The notes beneath the pieces are model-generated. The model searched no databases, was not told the origin of the DNA, and was given only the letters and a program-made list of their open reading frames with translations. From the NCBI GenBank assembly GCA_934636105.1, contig CAKTZR010000008.1:47606-111605 (forward strand): a stretch of 64,000 bases of DNA, read 5' to 3'. Made by a program: the position numbers and the translations under genes. Every line of letters starts with the position of its first letter. Position 1 is the first letter of the stretch. This document shows, piece by piece, positions 24,867-33,103 of this stretch. This stretch comes from an uncultured Clostridia bacterium. GTDB lineage: Bacteria > Bacillota > Clostridia > Christensenellales > Aristaeellaceae.

Positions 24867-26096
24867 ATGATGAAACAACATGCGGATTATCTGCTTCTGG
24901 GCGGCACGGTCATCGACCCCGTCTGCGAGCGTTCCTTCAAGGCCGACGTCGCTGTGGACGGCGGCAAAATTCTCGCTGTGGGCGCCGATCTGCCCTACGA
25001 GGCCGCCAAAACGCTGGATGTTTCCGGCTGCTATGTCACCCCCGGCCTCATCGACATGCATTGCCACTGCTATCCGACTTTCCCCTTTGCGCATGACAGC
25101 CTGCCGACCATCCATCCCGACGCGCACATGTTCCAAAACGGCGTAACCACCGCCGTGGACGCGGGCACCTGCGGCTGGCAGGATTTCCCCCGCATGAAGC
25201 GCGAACTCATCGACCGCGCCGAAACGCGCGTGCTGGCCTTCCTCAACATCGCCGACGGCGGCATGGTGCATATGGATACGGAGGATCAGCCCGTGCACTT
25301 TCACCCCGGCGTCGTTTCCGAAGTCGCCAAAGCTTATGCCGACGATATTGTGGGCATCAAATCGGCGCATTACTGGGTCGGCAAGCCATTCGACGCGGCG
25401 CATCCCGCCTGGGCTTCCATTGACGCGACCATCGAAACCGCCTCGCGCGCCGGCCTCCCCTGCATGATCGACTTTCAGCCGACGCTGCCTGAACGCAGTT
25501 ATGATAAACTGGTGCTTGAGCATCTCCGCCCCGGCGATATCCACACGCATATGTATGCCCAGCAATTTCCCGTGCTCGACGATCATCAGCACGTCAACGG
25601 CTTTCTTTTCAAAGCGCACGAACGCGGCATTCGTTTTGATCTCGGCCATGGCGCGGGCAGTTTCTGGCTGCGCAACGCCATTCCTGCCATTGCGCAGGGC
25701 CATGTGCCGGATACCCTCTCCACCGACCTGTATATCGACAACGTGGCCGGACCGGTTATCGGCCTGATGCACGTTATGTCCAAATTCCTGTGCATGGGGC
25801 TTCCGCTCGAGCGCCTTGTCGCAATGGCCACCACTCATCCCGCGCAGGTGCTTCATCGGCCCGAACTGGGCACCCTGACCCCCGGCGGCTGCGCCGATGT
25901 GGCCGTGCTGCGCGTTATCGACGGCCCCGTTCACTTTGCGGACAGCGGGCGTGCCCGCATGAAAGGCGATAAGCGCCTGTGCTGCATGGCGACATTCCGT
26001 GCCGGCAAGCTGGTCTACGACCCCTACGCGCTCTCCATGCCGGATTGGGAAACCGCCCCCGCGCCGTATTGGGTTGCCCCCGGCGTACTCCCGTAA
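24867..26096 (+). CDS. Amidohydrolase/deacetylase-family metallohydrolase
   Basis: 409 residues from ATG 24867 (TGAGGT ribosome site). Metal-site signatures of the amidohydrolase superfamily: DMHCHCYP (HxH), a lysine suited to carboxylation in VGIKSAHYW, then histidines in DIHTHMYAQ and FDLGHGAGSF, and aspartate in LSTDLYID. It most resembles the amidohydrolase/deacetylase group often found beside SelA-like genes (the Enterococcus EF0837-EF0838 arrangement, recalled). It may remove an acyl or amide group from an amino sugar acid. 12 bases separate it from the beta-mannosidase. Confidence 0.88.
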   Translation: MMKQHADYLLLGGTVIDPVCERSFKADVAVDGGKILAVGADLPYEAAKTLDVSGCYVTPGLIDMHCHCYPTFPFAHDSLPTIHPDAHMFQNGVTTAVDAGTCGWQDFPRMKRELIDRAETRVLAFLNIADGGMVHMDTEDQPVHFHPGVVSEVAKAYADDIVGIKSAHYWVGKPFDAAHPAWASIDATIETASRAGLPCMIDFQPTLPERSYDKLVLEHLRPGDIHTHMYAQQFPVLDDHQHVNGFLFKAHERGIRFDLGHGAGSFWLRNAIPAIAQGHVPDTLSTDLYIDNVAGPVIGLMHVMSKFLCMGLPLERLVAMATTHPAQVLHRPELGTLTPGGCADVAVLRVIDGPVHFADSGRARMKGDKRLCCMATFRAGKLVYDPYALSMPDWETAPAPYWVAPGVLP

Positions 26097-26108
26097 AAGG
26101 AGAACGGC

Positions 26109-28589
26109 ATGCTTAAACAATCTCTGAACGGAAACTGGCAGTTCCGTCGTGCAGGCGGCGGCGACTGGCTGCCTGCCATCGTGCCCGGCAGCGTATACGC
26201 CGATCTGCTGCGCGAAAAAAAAATAGAAGACCCGTATTACCGCGAAAACGAATCTGCCGCATTTGATGCGCTGCGTCACAGTTATGAATATCAACGAACT
26301 TTCTCCGTCGATGCAGAGCTGCTCGACTGTGAAGCCGTTCAACTCTGTTGCGAGGGACTCGACACTCTCTGCTCGCTCTTTATCAACGGCGTTCTCGTCG
26401 GCCAAGCGGATAATATGCACCGCATATGGCTTTTTGATGTGCGTAGCGCTCTGCGCGAAGGTGAAAACCACATCCTGATTCGATTTGAATCGCCCATCGC
26501 CTACGCGCTCAACGAATATGAAAAGCGGCCATGCTGGGGAATGACCGACGCGATTCCCGGCTTTTCGCACCTGCGCAAGGCGCATTGCATGTTCGGCTGG
26601 GATTGGGGGCCGCGTCTGCCGGATGCGGGAATCTGGCGGCCCATTTCGCTGCTGGGGATCACGGGCGCGCGGATTCAAAGCGTCCGCATCGAACAGCAGC
26701 ACGACGAAAACAGCGTTTTACTCCGTTTCTTTCCCGAAATTGAAACGCTTTCCGCCGCGCAGCCGACGGTTCGCCTCTCCGTTCGTTCCCCGGAAGGCGA
26801 TGTGCTTTCCGTGGATGAAAGTCACACGATTCGGATTCGCCGCCCCCAACTCTGGTGGCCCGCCGGGTATGGTGAGCAGCCGCTGTATACCGTTTTCTGC
26901 GAATTGACTGACGGCACGCAGGTTCTCGATACCTGGACGCGCCGCATCGGCCTGCGTACGGTGTCGCTCGAACGCAAGTCTGACGCATGGGGCGAATCCT
27001 TCTGCCACGCGGTCAACGGGCTTCCCATCTTCGCGATGGGCGCAGACTATATCCCGGAAGACAGCGTCTTCTCCCGCAGATCGCCTGAGCGCACGCGTCG
27101 CCTTCTTGAAGATGCGCGGCTCGCGCATTTTAACACCATCCGCATATGGGGCGGCGGTTTTTATCCCGACGATTTCTTCTACGATTTGTGCGACGAGCTG
27201 GGGCTGCTGGTCTGGCAGGATTTCATGTTCGCCTGCGCATTTTACGATTTAACCCCCGCTTTTGAGCAAACCGTGACCGCCGAAATCGCCGATAATCTCC
27301 GACGCATTCGCCATCATGCCTGTCTGGCCCTGCTGTGCGGCAACAACGAAATGGAGCTTTTCCACAAGCAGGCTGCCGACGCACAGGCTCAGGGGCTGCC
27401 CTCTCGGTTCACGCCGCGCAGGCCGAGTCATCTGCGGGATTATACGCTTCTCTTTGAGCGTCTTTTGCCGCAGATGGTTCAAACGCTTGCGCCGCAGATT
27501 CCGTATTGGCCTTCCTCGCCTTCCAGCGGCGGCGCGCTGGACTTACCCAACGACGAAAATCGGGGCGACGTGCATGATTGGGATGTATGGCACGGTGAAA
27601 AGCCGTTTTCCGCCTACCGAAACCATCTGTATCGCTATGTGTCGGAATTCGGCTTTCAGGCCTTCCCCTGTCGGGCGACCATTGAAGCCTTTACCCAACC
27701 GGGCGACCGCAACATCTTCTCCCCCGTGATGGAACGCCATCAGCGCAACAAATCGGCCAACGGCAAAATTCTGGCCTATCTGGCGCAGAATTACCGTCTG
27801 CCGGAGAATTTCAGCGATTTGCTGTACCTTTCTCAGCTGTTGCAGGCGGACGCCGTACGCTGCGGCGTGGAGCACTGGCGCAGCCATCGCGGGCGCTGCA
27901 TGGGGGCAATCTACTGGCAGCTCAACGACTGCTGGCCCGTCGCTTCTTGGTCATCCATCGACTATTACGGCCGATGGAAAGCGCTGCATTATGCCGCACG
28001 CCGCTTCTTTGCACCCGTTATGCTCTGCTGCCGCGAAGAAGGCGAACATACACAGCGGCCGCAAATCAACGATTTTTCCGAAACGCCGATTCGCTGTTCC
28101 GCTTCGCTGACCTTGTGCAACGAAACGCGCGCGCCCGTGTCCGGCCGCGTGCTTTGGGCGCTGCGCACAGCAGATGGCACGCTTGTCAAAAACGATTCTT
28201 TTTCCGCTTCTGTTCCTGCTCTGAGCGTTCAATCCTTTCCCACGCTCGATTTGAACGAAATCAATGAGCGGAACCACTATCTGAGCTATGCGTTGATTGA
28301 CAAATCAAACCGTGCAGTCGCTCAGGGAACCGTGCTTTTCTGCGCGCCCAAACGTTTTGAATTTGTGAATCCTCATCTGTCTGTTCGCCGCTCGGGCGAT
28401 ACGCTCATCGTTCATGCCGACGCGTATGCGCAATCCGTCTGTATTGAATCGGAAGACCCCGATTTACTGCTCGACGATAACTTTTTCTCGATGAATCCCG
28501 GTGAACAAACCGTTCGGATTCTTCGCGGAAAAGCAGCTTTTCCCACCGTCCGAAGCGTTTACGACTGCATCTGTCCCCGCCCGGTTTGA
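26109..28589 (+). CDS. Family GH2 beta-mannosidase
   Basis: 826 residues, typical length for cytoplasmic GH2 beta-mannosidases. Domain order: jelly-roll N-terminus (LNGNWQFRRAGGGDWLPAIVPGSV), the family-typical HCMFGWDWGPRLPDAGIWRP near residues 159-178, an immunoglobulin-like domain, then the barrel with acid/base Glu414 in CGNNEME and nucleophile Glu513 in YVSEFGFQ. No signal peptide. It removes terminal beta-mannose from oligosaccharides brought in by the ABC importer. It is encoded in the divergent arm together with the regulator. Confidence 0.93.
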   Translation: MLKQSLNGNWQFRRAGGGDWLPAIVPGSVYADLLREKKIEDPYYRENESAAFDALRHSYEYQRTFSVDAELLDCEAVQLCCEGLDTLCSLFINGVLVGQADNMHRIWLFDVRSALREGENHILIRFESPIAYALNEYEKRPCWGMTDAIPGFSHLRKAHCMFGWDWGPRLPDAGIWRPISLLGITGARIQSVRIEQQHDENSVLLRFFPEIETLSAAQPTVRLSVRSPEGDVLSVDESHTIRIRRPQLWWPAGYGEQPLYTVFCELTDGTQVLDTWTRRIGLRTVSLERKSDAWGESFCHAVNGLPIFAMGADYIPEDSVFSRRSPERTRRLLEDARLAHFNTIRIWGGGFYPDDFFYDLCDELGLLVWQDFMFACAFYDLTPAFEQTVTAEIADNLRRIRHHACLALLCGNNEMELFHKQAADAQAQGLPSRFTPRRPSHLRDYTLLFERLLPQMVQTLAPQIPYWPSSPSSGGALDLPNDENRGDVHDWDVWHGEKPFSAYRNHLYRYVSEFGFQAFPCRATIEAFTQPGDRNIFSPVMERHQRNKSANGKILAYLAQNYRLPENFSDLLYLSQLLQADAVRCGVEHWRSHRGRCMGAIYWQLNDCWPVASWSSIDYYGRWKALHYAARRFFAPVMLCCREEGEHTQRPQINDFSETPIRCSASLTLCNETRAPVSGRVLWALRTADGTLVKNDSFSASVPALSVQSFPTLDLNEINERNHYLSYALIDKSNRAVAQGTVLFCAPKRFEFVNPHLSVRRSGDTLIVHADAYAQSVCIESEDPDLLLDDNFFSMNPGEQTVRILRGKAAFPTVRSVYDCICPRPV

Positions 28590-28602
28590 ATGAAATTCCA
28601 TC

Positions 28603-28667
28603 ACAAAAACACCGCATCTTTTCAATCAGCGTCTTGCTTTCATTGAAGATACGGTGTTTTTTTATTG
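28603..28667 (+). terminator. Terminator after the beta-mannosidase
   Basis: A long stem (AACACCG/CGGTGTT extended by ATCTT/AAGAT) followed by seven T residues. Confidence 0.85.
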
Positions 28668-28693
28668 GTTTCTTCCTTATGGATGCACAGATC

Positions 28694-28727
28694 AAAAAAG
28701 CCCACGCTTTCGCGTGAGCCTTTTGTT
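28694..28727 (-). terminator. Terminator of the flavoprotein gene
   Basis: On the minus strand GGCTCACGC and GCGTGGGC pair around a GAAA tetraloop, followed by TTTTTT. Confidence 0.85.
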
Positions 28728-28744
28728 TGATTGAAAGGAAAACC

Positions 28745-31249
28745 TTACTGGTTATCCGCCGTGATCGCCTGCGCCGCAGTACGGCCGGAGACGATGATCT
28801 CGGTCACGGCGTTGCCGCCCAGACGGTTGCCCGCGTGGATGCCGCCGGTGATTTCGCCCGCCGCATAGAGACCCGCGATGGCGTTGCCGTCGTTATCCAG
28901 AACATGACGGTTGATATCAACCATCACGCCGCCCATGGTGTGATGAGTGGACGGCGCCATGAAGCGCACGCGCACCTGGTCGAGCTTGTAGGTTTCCGGC
29001 TTATACTTGCCGTTCTCGTCCTTCTCGACGTCGCCAACCGTGCCGCGCACGGAGAGCTTCTCGACCTCGAGGCTGTCCGCCGTGCCCATGACATAGGCGT
29101 CGTAATCCTCGATGGTCTTGCGCAGGGTCGCCGCGTCGCAGCCGAGCTTGTCAGCCAGCTCCTCGACGCTCATGAAGTACATGCGGCCCTCAACGTCCGC
29201 CTTGGTGTTGTTGAAGCCGCCCATGCCGGCCACAACGTTGGTGTTGGAAACCTCGACGTAGATGCCCGGCACATACTTGAGACCCAGGCTCTCGGCGGTC
29301 TCCTTGCTCATGCTGTTCTCGAAAGCGCCCTCGGAGAGCACGTCGCGCTCCGCGGACTCATCGACATAGCGCTTGCCGGTCGCCGCGTTGATGAAGATGA
29401 CGTTCTCGCCAGCGCCGCCGGAGAGGTTGCCATTGTCAACCCATCCCAGAGGCATCATCTGCGTCCAGCCCTCGCCCTCGGTCGCCGCGCCAGCCGCCAC
29501 CGCCATGGTGATGCCGTCGCCGGTCAGAGAAGAACGGTTGGTGGTGCCGATGTTGTCGGCGATAAAGTCCTTATCCCAATAGGTGTTGGTCTCCTGAACC
29601 ATTTCGATGTTGGCCGCGTAGCCGCCGGTCGCCAGAATGACGCCCTTGGTCGCGTGCATGGTCACTTCGGTGCCGTCGTACTGCGTCGCCTTCACGCCGG
29701 TCACCTTGCCATCCTCAACAATCAACTCGTTGGCGGTGGTGCGGAGCATAACCTTGTTATCCGCGTTCGCGGTCACCATCGTGTTGTACGGAACGGCGAA
29801 GTAAGCGCCCCACTTGCTGGAATACTCCACGCCGTCCACCACGCCGCCGACCGGCGCGTTCTCGCGCTGCCACAGGCAGCCGATCAGCGTGGACTGCTTG
29901 GTGTAATCGAAGATCGCGCCCTGCGCGACGAGCCACGGCTTGATGTCCTGGCCGCCCTCGATGAACTGGCTCACCAGGTCGTAACGGCCGTAAATCCACG
30001 CGGTATGATCCGCATTCGGACGCAGGCCGCCGTAGTAGGTCTGGAAGATGTGCAGGTTGATGGTGGAGAACAGGGTCAGCTGGGTCTCCTCCACGCCCGC
30101 GTCGAGCTGCGGCTGCGCCCAGTCGAGGTACGCCTGAATTTCTTCCTTCAGAGCCTTGAGGGTCGGCAGATATTCTTCATGCACACCGCGAACGGCGTTC
30201 AGGGAGATATCGCCCGCGACAAACGGATGATCGTCGTCCAGCGTGCCGTCGAACGGCTCCTCCGACCAGCCGAGGATGGTCTTGAGCGTATCAATACGAC
30301 CCGCGTCATTCTTCACCTTGTCGTAGGTCTGGCCATCCAGCGGGTTCACACCGGTGGTCGCATCCGGGTCAGCCGCGTCCCAGACGAGGTACGGCATCAC
30401 GGACTGGAAAGCGCCGCCGGAAACGAGCGTGTTGCCGCCCATCTCGGCGTTCTTTTCGAGCACGACGACGGTGTTGCCGTCCTGCGCGGCCTGCGCCGCC
30501 GCGATCATGCCCGCGCCGCCAGCGCCGACGATGACCACGTCGTAGGTCTCCTCAATCGGGGCCTGCGCGGTGTGCTCGACGGTGTTCGCCTTGAACGCGC
30601 CGAGGTTGGCGCACTCGGCCTGCTCCGCCGCATCGTTCACGGCGTTGCGCAGTGCGGCGCTGGAGAAGGTCGCGCCGGAAACGCTGTCCACGCCGGAGCC
30701 GTTCGCCGCCAGCATGTCCGCAATCATCGGCTCAAAAGCCACATCGCCGACGTGCGCGGTCTCCTTGGAATCGGTCACTTCGATGGCCGTCACCGCGTCG
30801 TCGGAGAAGGTCACGCTCACGGTCACATCGCCGTTGTAGCCCTTCGCAGAAGCGGTGTACGTGCCGGCCTTGAACGCGATCGCCGCGTCATTGGCCGCCG
30901 CTTCGCCCTTGGCCTGCGCCAGCGCAGAAGCAAACGCTTCCTTGACAGCCGTGCTGGTCACGGTCGCGCCGGTGGTCACATCCACGCTGTCCGCATCGGT
31001 CACGCCGACCAGAGAGGTGTTGTAGCCCTCGATGGCCGCGCCGCCGAGCGCCGGGGTTTCGCCCTCGCCCGTCACTTCAACCGCGGTCACGGTGTCCGCA
31101 TCGACCGTCACCTTCACGGTCACAGGGCCGCCGAAGCCCTGCGCGGAAGCCTCATACTCGCCAGCCGTGAAACCGGCCGCGCTGCCCGCCGCCAGCGGCA
31201 GAGCCGCAAGCATCATGGCAGCCGCAAAGGAAATCACCTTTTTGTTCAT
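28745..31249 (-). CDS. Secreted FAD-dependent reductase with two FMN-binding domains
   Basis: 834 residues. Signal peptide MNKKVISFAAAMMLAALPLA. Two FMN-bind repeats follow (about 28-110 and 125-205), each ending in a covalent-flavinylation motif (DVTTGATVTS and DSVSGATFSS) of the type modified by ApbE. From about residue 235 there is an FAD-binding fumarate-reductase/flavocytochrome-c-like domain (YDVVIVGAGGAGMIAAAQAA) ending THHTMGGVMVD and LYAAGEITGGIHAGNRLGGNAV. No haem CxxCH motif. Such proteins reduce extracellular acceptors such as fumarate, urocanate or other enoates; the acceptor here is unknown. Single FMN-bind domains are usual, so the tandem pair is notable. Confidence 0.9.
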   Translation of the reverse strand: MNKKVISFAAAMMLAALPLAAGSAAGFTAGEYEASAQGFGGPVTVKVTVDADTVTAVEVTGEGETPALGGAAIEGYNTSLVGVTDADSVDVTTGATVTSTAVKEAFASALAQAKGEAAANDAAIAFKAGTYTASAKGYNGDVTVSVTFSDDAVTAIEVTDSKETAHVGDVAFEPMIADMLAANGSGVDSVSGATFSSAALRNAVNDAAEQAECANLGAFKANTVEHTAQAPIEETYDVVIVGAGGAGMIAAAQAAQDGNTVVVLEKNAEMGGNTLVSGGAFQSVMPYLVWDAADPDATTGVNPLDGQTYDKVKNDAGRIDTLKTILGWSEEPFDGTLDDDHPFVAGDISLNAVRGVHEEYLPTLKALKEEIQAYLDWAQPQLDAGVEETQLTLFSTINLHIFQTYYGGLRPNADHTAWIYGRYDLVSQFIEGGQDIKPWLVAQGAIFDYTKQSTLIGCLWQRENAPVGGVVDGVEYSSKWGAYFAVPYNTMVTANADNKVMLRTTANELIVEDGKVTGVKATQYDGTEVTMHATKGVILATGGYAANIEMVQETNTYWDKDFIADNIGTTNRSSLTGDGITMAVAAGAATEGEGWTQMMPLGWVDNGNLSGGAGENVIFINAATGKRYVDESAERDVLSEGAFENSMSKETAESLGLKYVPGIYVEVSNTNVVAGMGGFNNTKADVEGRMYFMSVEELADKLGCDAATLRKTIEDYDAYVMGTADSLEVEKLSVRGTVGDVEKDENGKYKPETYKLDQVRVRFMAPSTHHTMGGVMVDINRHVLDNDGNAIAGLYAAGEITGGIHAGNRLGGNAVTEIIVSGRTAAQAITADNQ

Positions 31250-31306
31250 GCTGTTTCCCCTTTCATCGTTCGGCGGCCACAGGAGCCGTCGCTTTTGATA
31301 GAGGAT

Positions 31307-31337
31307 ATAATAGGGGGTAAAGCGGCTTGACTGTCAA
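31307..31337 (-). promoter_or_regulatory. Promoter of the flavoprotein gene with 19-base spacer
   Basis: TTGACA (complement of 31332-31337) and TATTAT (complement of 31307-31312) are 19 bases apart, as at MerR-controlled promoters. The -35 lies in a perfect palindrome, GCTTGAC and GTCAAGC around one base (31325-31339). Confidence 0.6.
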
Positions 31338-31438
31338 GCATTTTCGTCAAATTCCGTTAAAAATTCCGCCACATTCCCCTTTGCACAGACTTGAGACGCG
31401 AAAGTTTTTCGCTTTTTTCACGATATGCGCCATTGGAT

Positions 31439-32251
31439 TCACACGTTTTCTTTTTGGATGGGCAGAAAAAACTCGTGAACGCCCCATCGCTCGCCGCTTT
31501 CCTTTTTATAAACAAGCCGCAGCGTCGCATAGATGTCGCCGCAGATTGAATACCCCTGTCCGCGCGTCCACGAAACCAGCTTGTCGATATTCGGCTTGTC
31601 GCCGAGCTTCGCTTCCGCATAACCGACAGCGCACAGCCTTTCGGGCAGCAAAACCGCGCAGCTGAGCGGAAGTCCCAGCGTTTCCGCCATATTTTGGGGG
31701 ATCACAGAGCCGAAAACTTTGCACGGATTCAGGTCTTTATCGTAGTGCAGACCGCAGAGCGCAACCGGGGGCATCGCTTCTACCCAGCGCTTTTCCTCGC
31801 TGCGTTCCCGCGCAATCCGCTCCCGTTCGGCCTCCGTCTGGGCGCTGGCTTCATCCGGCACGCGCCGCCAAAAATAGGTTTCGGGCGCTGTCCGCAGTTC
31901 CATCTGGCCCAGTTTGAACGCATGCGCGCTTGCCTGCTGGCGTTCAAGCTCCTGCCGCATGCGCTGGATGGCCGCTTCCTTCTTTTTCAGCTCCAAAAGC
32001 TTTTGGTCAAGCCGCTGTTCCATCTCGCTGAACGTGGTTTCCACCACCATCGCCTGCGCATCATCCAGCGAAAAGCCCAAGCTCTCATACGTGCGAATCT
32101 GCTTAAGCGTCGTGATTTCATCCCGCTCATAGTAACGGTATCCCGTCTGCGCGTCGCGCGTGCTGGTCACAAGGCCCTTGCGTTCATAATAGCGGATGGC
32201 CTCCTTGGTCAGCCCAAAAAATTCCGCCATCTCTCCGATTCGGTATTTCAT
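31439..32251 (-). CDS. MerR-family regulator with C-terminal effector domain
   Basis: 270 residues from ATG 32251 (GAGGAAAAAG ribosome site). The first 70 residues are a canonical MerR DNA-binding domain (YRIGEMAEFFGLTKEAIRYYERKGLVTSTRDAQTGYRYY), followed by a coiled-coil linker (QRLDQKLLELKKKEAAIQRM) and a roughly 140-residue effector-binding domain of the GyrI/BmrR kind. There are no metal-binding cysteines of the MerR/CueR type, so a small organic ligand is likely. It lies directly upstream of the flavoprotein gene on the same strand; the 19-base promoter spacing there suggests it is the target. Confidence 0.88.
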   Translation of the reverse strand: MKYRIGEMAEFFGLTKEAIRYYERKGLVTSTRDAQTGYRYYERDEITTLKQIRTYESLGFSLDDAQAMVVETTFSEMEQRLDQKLLELKKKEAAIQRMRQELERQQASAHAFKLGQMELRTAPETYFWRRVPDEASAQTEAERERIARERSEEKRWVEAMPPVALCGLHYDKDLNPCKVFGSVIPQNMAETLGLPLSCAVLLPERLCAVGYAEAKLGDKPNIDKLVSWTRGQGYSICGDIYATLRLVYKKESGERWGVHEFFLPIQKENV

Positions 32252-32276
32252 GTTGTTCTTTTTCCTCAATCTGAAA

Positions 32277-32304
32277 AGACCCTCCCAAAAGGAGGATCTC
32301 ATCT
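32277..32304 (-). terminator. Terminator between the HIT gene and merR-type gene
   Basis: On the minus strand AGATCCTCC and GGGAGGGTCT pair around a short loop, followed by TTTTC. It follows the HIT stop codon by about 20 bases. Confidence 0.7.
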
Positions 32305-32320
32305 TCGGCGGTCGATTCGC

Positions 32321-32740
32321 TTACAGGTTCGCTTTGATCTTCTCGATCATCTCGGCATACTGCGCATCGGTCAGCTTCGTCTGGCCGGGATTCATCGCAA
32401 ACACGCCGCCCCACTCAAAGCCATCCTTGTATTTCGGCACGAGATGCATGTGCAGATGGCAGCCCGTATCGCCATACGCGCCGTAGTTCAGCTTATCCGG
32501 GTGGAAGGCTGCATGGATGGCCTTCGCCGCATGCGCCACATCCGCCATGAACGCGTTGCGCTCCTCGTCGGTGAGGTCAACGATTTCGCTCACATGATCC
32601 TTGTACGCCACCACGCAGCGGCCGGGATGGCTCTGCTCTTTGAAAAGAATCAACGTACTGACGTTCAACTCGCCAATCACGATGCCGAACGCATCCAGCA
32701 GTTCGCCGCGCGCACAATAACTGCAATTCGGGTCTTTCAT
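32321..32740 (-). CDS. HIT-family hydrolase/phosphorylase
   Basis: 139 residues with the histidine-triad motif HLHMHLVPKY near residues 95-104 and an N-terminal CSYC pair, the usual start of bacterial HIT proteins (NCSYCARGELLDAFGIVI). HIT proteins cleave nucleotide phosphoramidates or dinucleotide polyphosphates. Ribosome site AGGAGG precedes the ATG. It has its own promoter and a terminator after it, so it is monocistronic. Confidence 0.92.
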   Translation of the reverse strand: MKDPNCSYCARGELLDAFGIVIGELNVSTLILFKEQSHPGRCVVAYKDHVSEIVDLTDEERNAFMADVAHAAKAIHAAFHPDKLNYGAYGDTGCHLHMHLVPKYKDGFEWGGVFAMNPGQTKLTDAQYAEMIEKIKANL

Positions 32741-32771
32741 CGGAAAACCTCCTGTCGTTTTTGCTGATTTT

Positions 32772-32801
32772 ATTATACATCACGTTACCGGGACGAAGCA
32801 A
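32772..32801 (-). promoter_or_regulatory. Promoter of the HIT gene
   Basis: TTGCTT (complement of 32796-32801), 18-base spacer, TATAAT (complement of 32772-32777). Confidence 0.6.
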
Positions 32802-32824
32802 TGCAAAAGTCATAAAGCAACGTT

Positions 32825-32868
32825 CAGACAAAGAATTTCTTGTCTGGAAAGGGCTGCCATGTTATAAT
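32825..32868 (+). promoter_or_regulatory. Promoter with overlapping inverted repeat at the edge of the mobile element
   Basis: TTGTCT (32840-32845), 17-base spacer, TATAAT (32863-32868). The -35 lies within an inverted repeat, CAGACAA and TTGTCTG around 8 bases (32825-32846), a likely operator. It drives the structured leader and tnpV. Confidence 0.7.
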
Positions 32869-32901
32869 CTTTCTGTAGGCAGACGAGCGCTGCCGATGGC
32901 A

Positions 32902-33085
32902 CCTCCCGCTTCTGTTACAGAAGAAGGGAGGGATGCGTTATGACGACCTATGAGGGTATCATGGGATGTAGTATGTAAAGGAAGAAAAGTTCTTCCGCAT
33001 ACTGCCGCTCACTAAACGACAACCGAATATCCTCAAGCAGTGATGACGGATGAAGTTTTCTTCGCCGTTGTCACTGCTTTTTTGT
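32902..33085 (+). promoter_or_regulatory. Structured attenuator-like leader RNA upstream of tnpV
   Basis: Three hairpins in order. First, CCTCCC and CTTCTG pair with CAGAAG and GGGAGG (32902-32931), burying the ribosome site of a 12-codon ORF. Second, GTAGTATG/CATACTGC extended by GGAAGAA/TTCTTCC (about 32969-33007) covers the end of that ORF. Third, an intrinsic terminator (AAGCAGTGA/TCACTGCTT, about 33037-33085, with a T run) lies just before tnpV. This layout resembles leader-peptide attenuators of resistance genes on mobile elements. Confidence 0.6.
32940..32978 (+). CDS. Candidate 12-residue leader peptide
   Basis: MTTYEGIMGCSM, with the strong ribosome site AAGGGAGGG (32924-32932) 7 bases before its ATG. 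That site is buried in the first leader hairpin and the stop codon is in the second. The peptide itself has no recognised sequence, and its role, if any, would be regulatory: ribosome stalling or release could change leader folding and so read-through into tnpV. Confidence 0.45.
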   Translation: MTTYEGIMGCSM

Positions 33086-33103
33086 GTTTGAAAGGAGATT
33101 TGT

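Noticed and set aside
28727..31330. Very long open frame (867 codons) on the plus strand opposite the flavoprotein gene
   Set aside because: Shadow of high third-position GC in the real gene; no ribosome site, low-complexity His/Arg/Gly-rich product, and the minus-strand protein is clearly a known family.
32902..33085. Leader before tnpV as a known metabolite riboswitch
   Set aside because: I could not match it to any riboswitch core I know; the short ORF and terminator fit an attenuator better.
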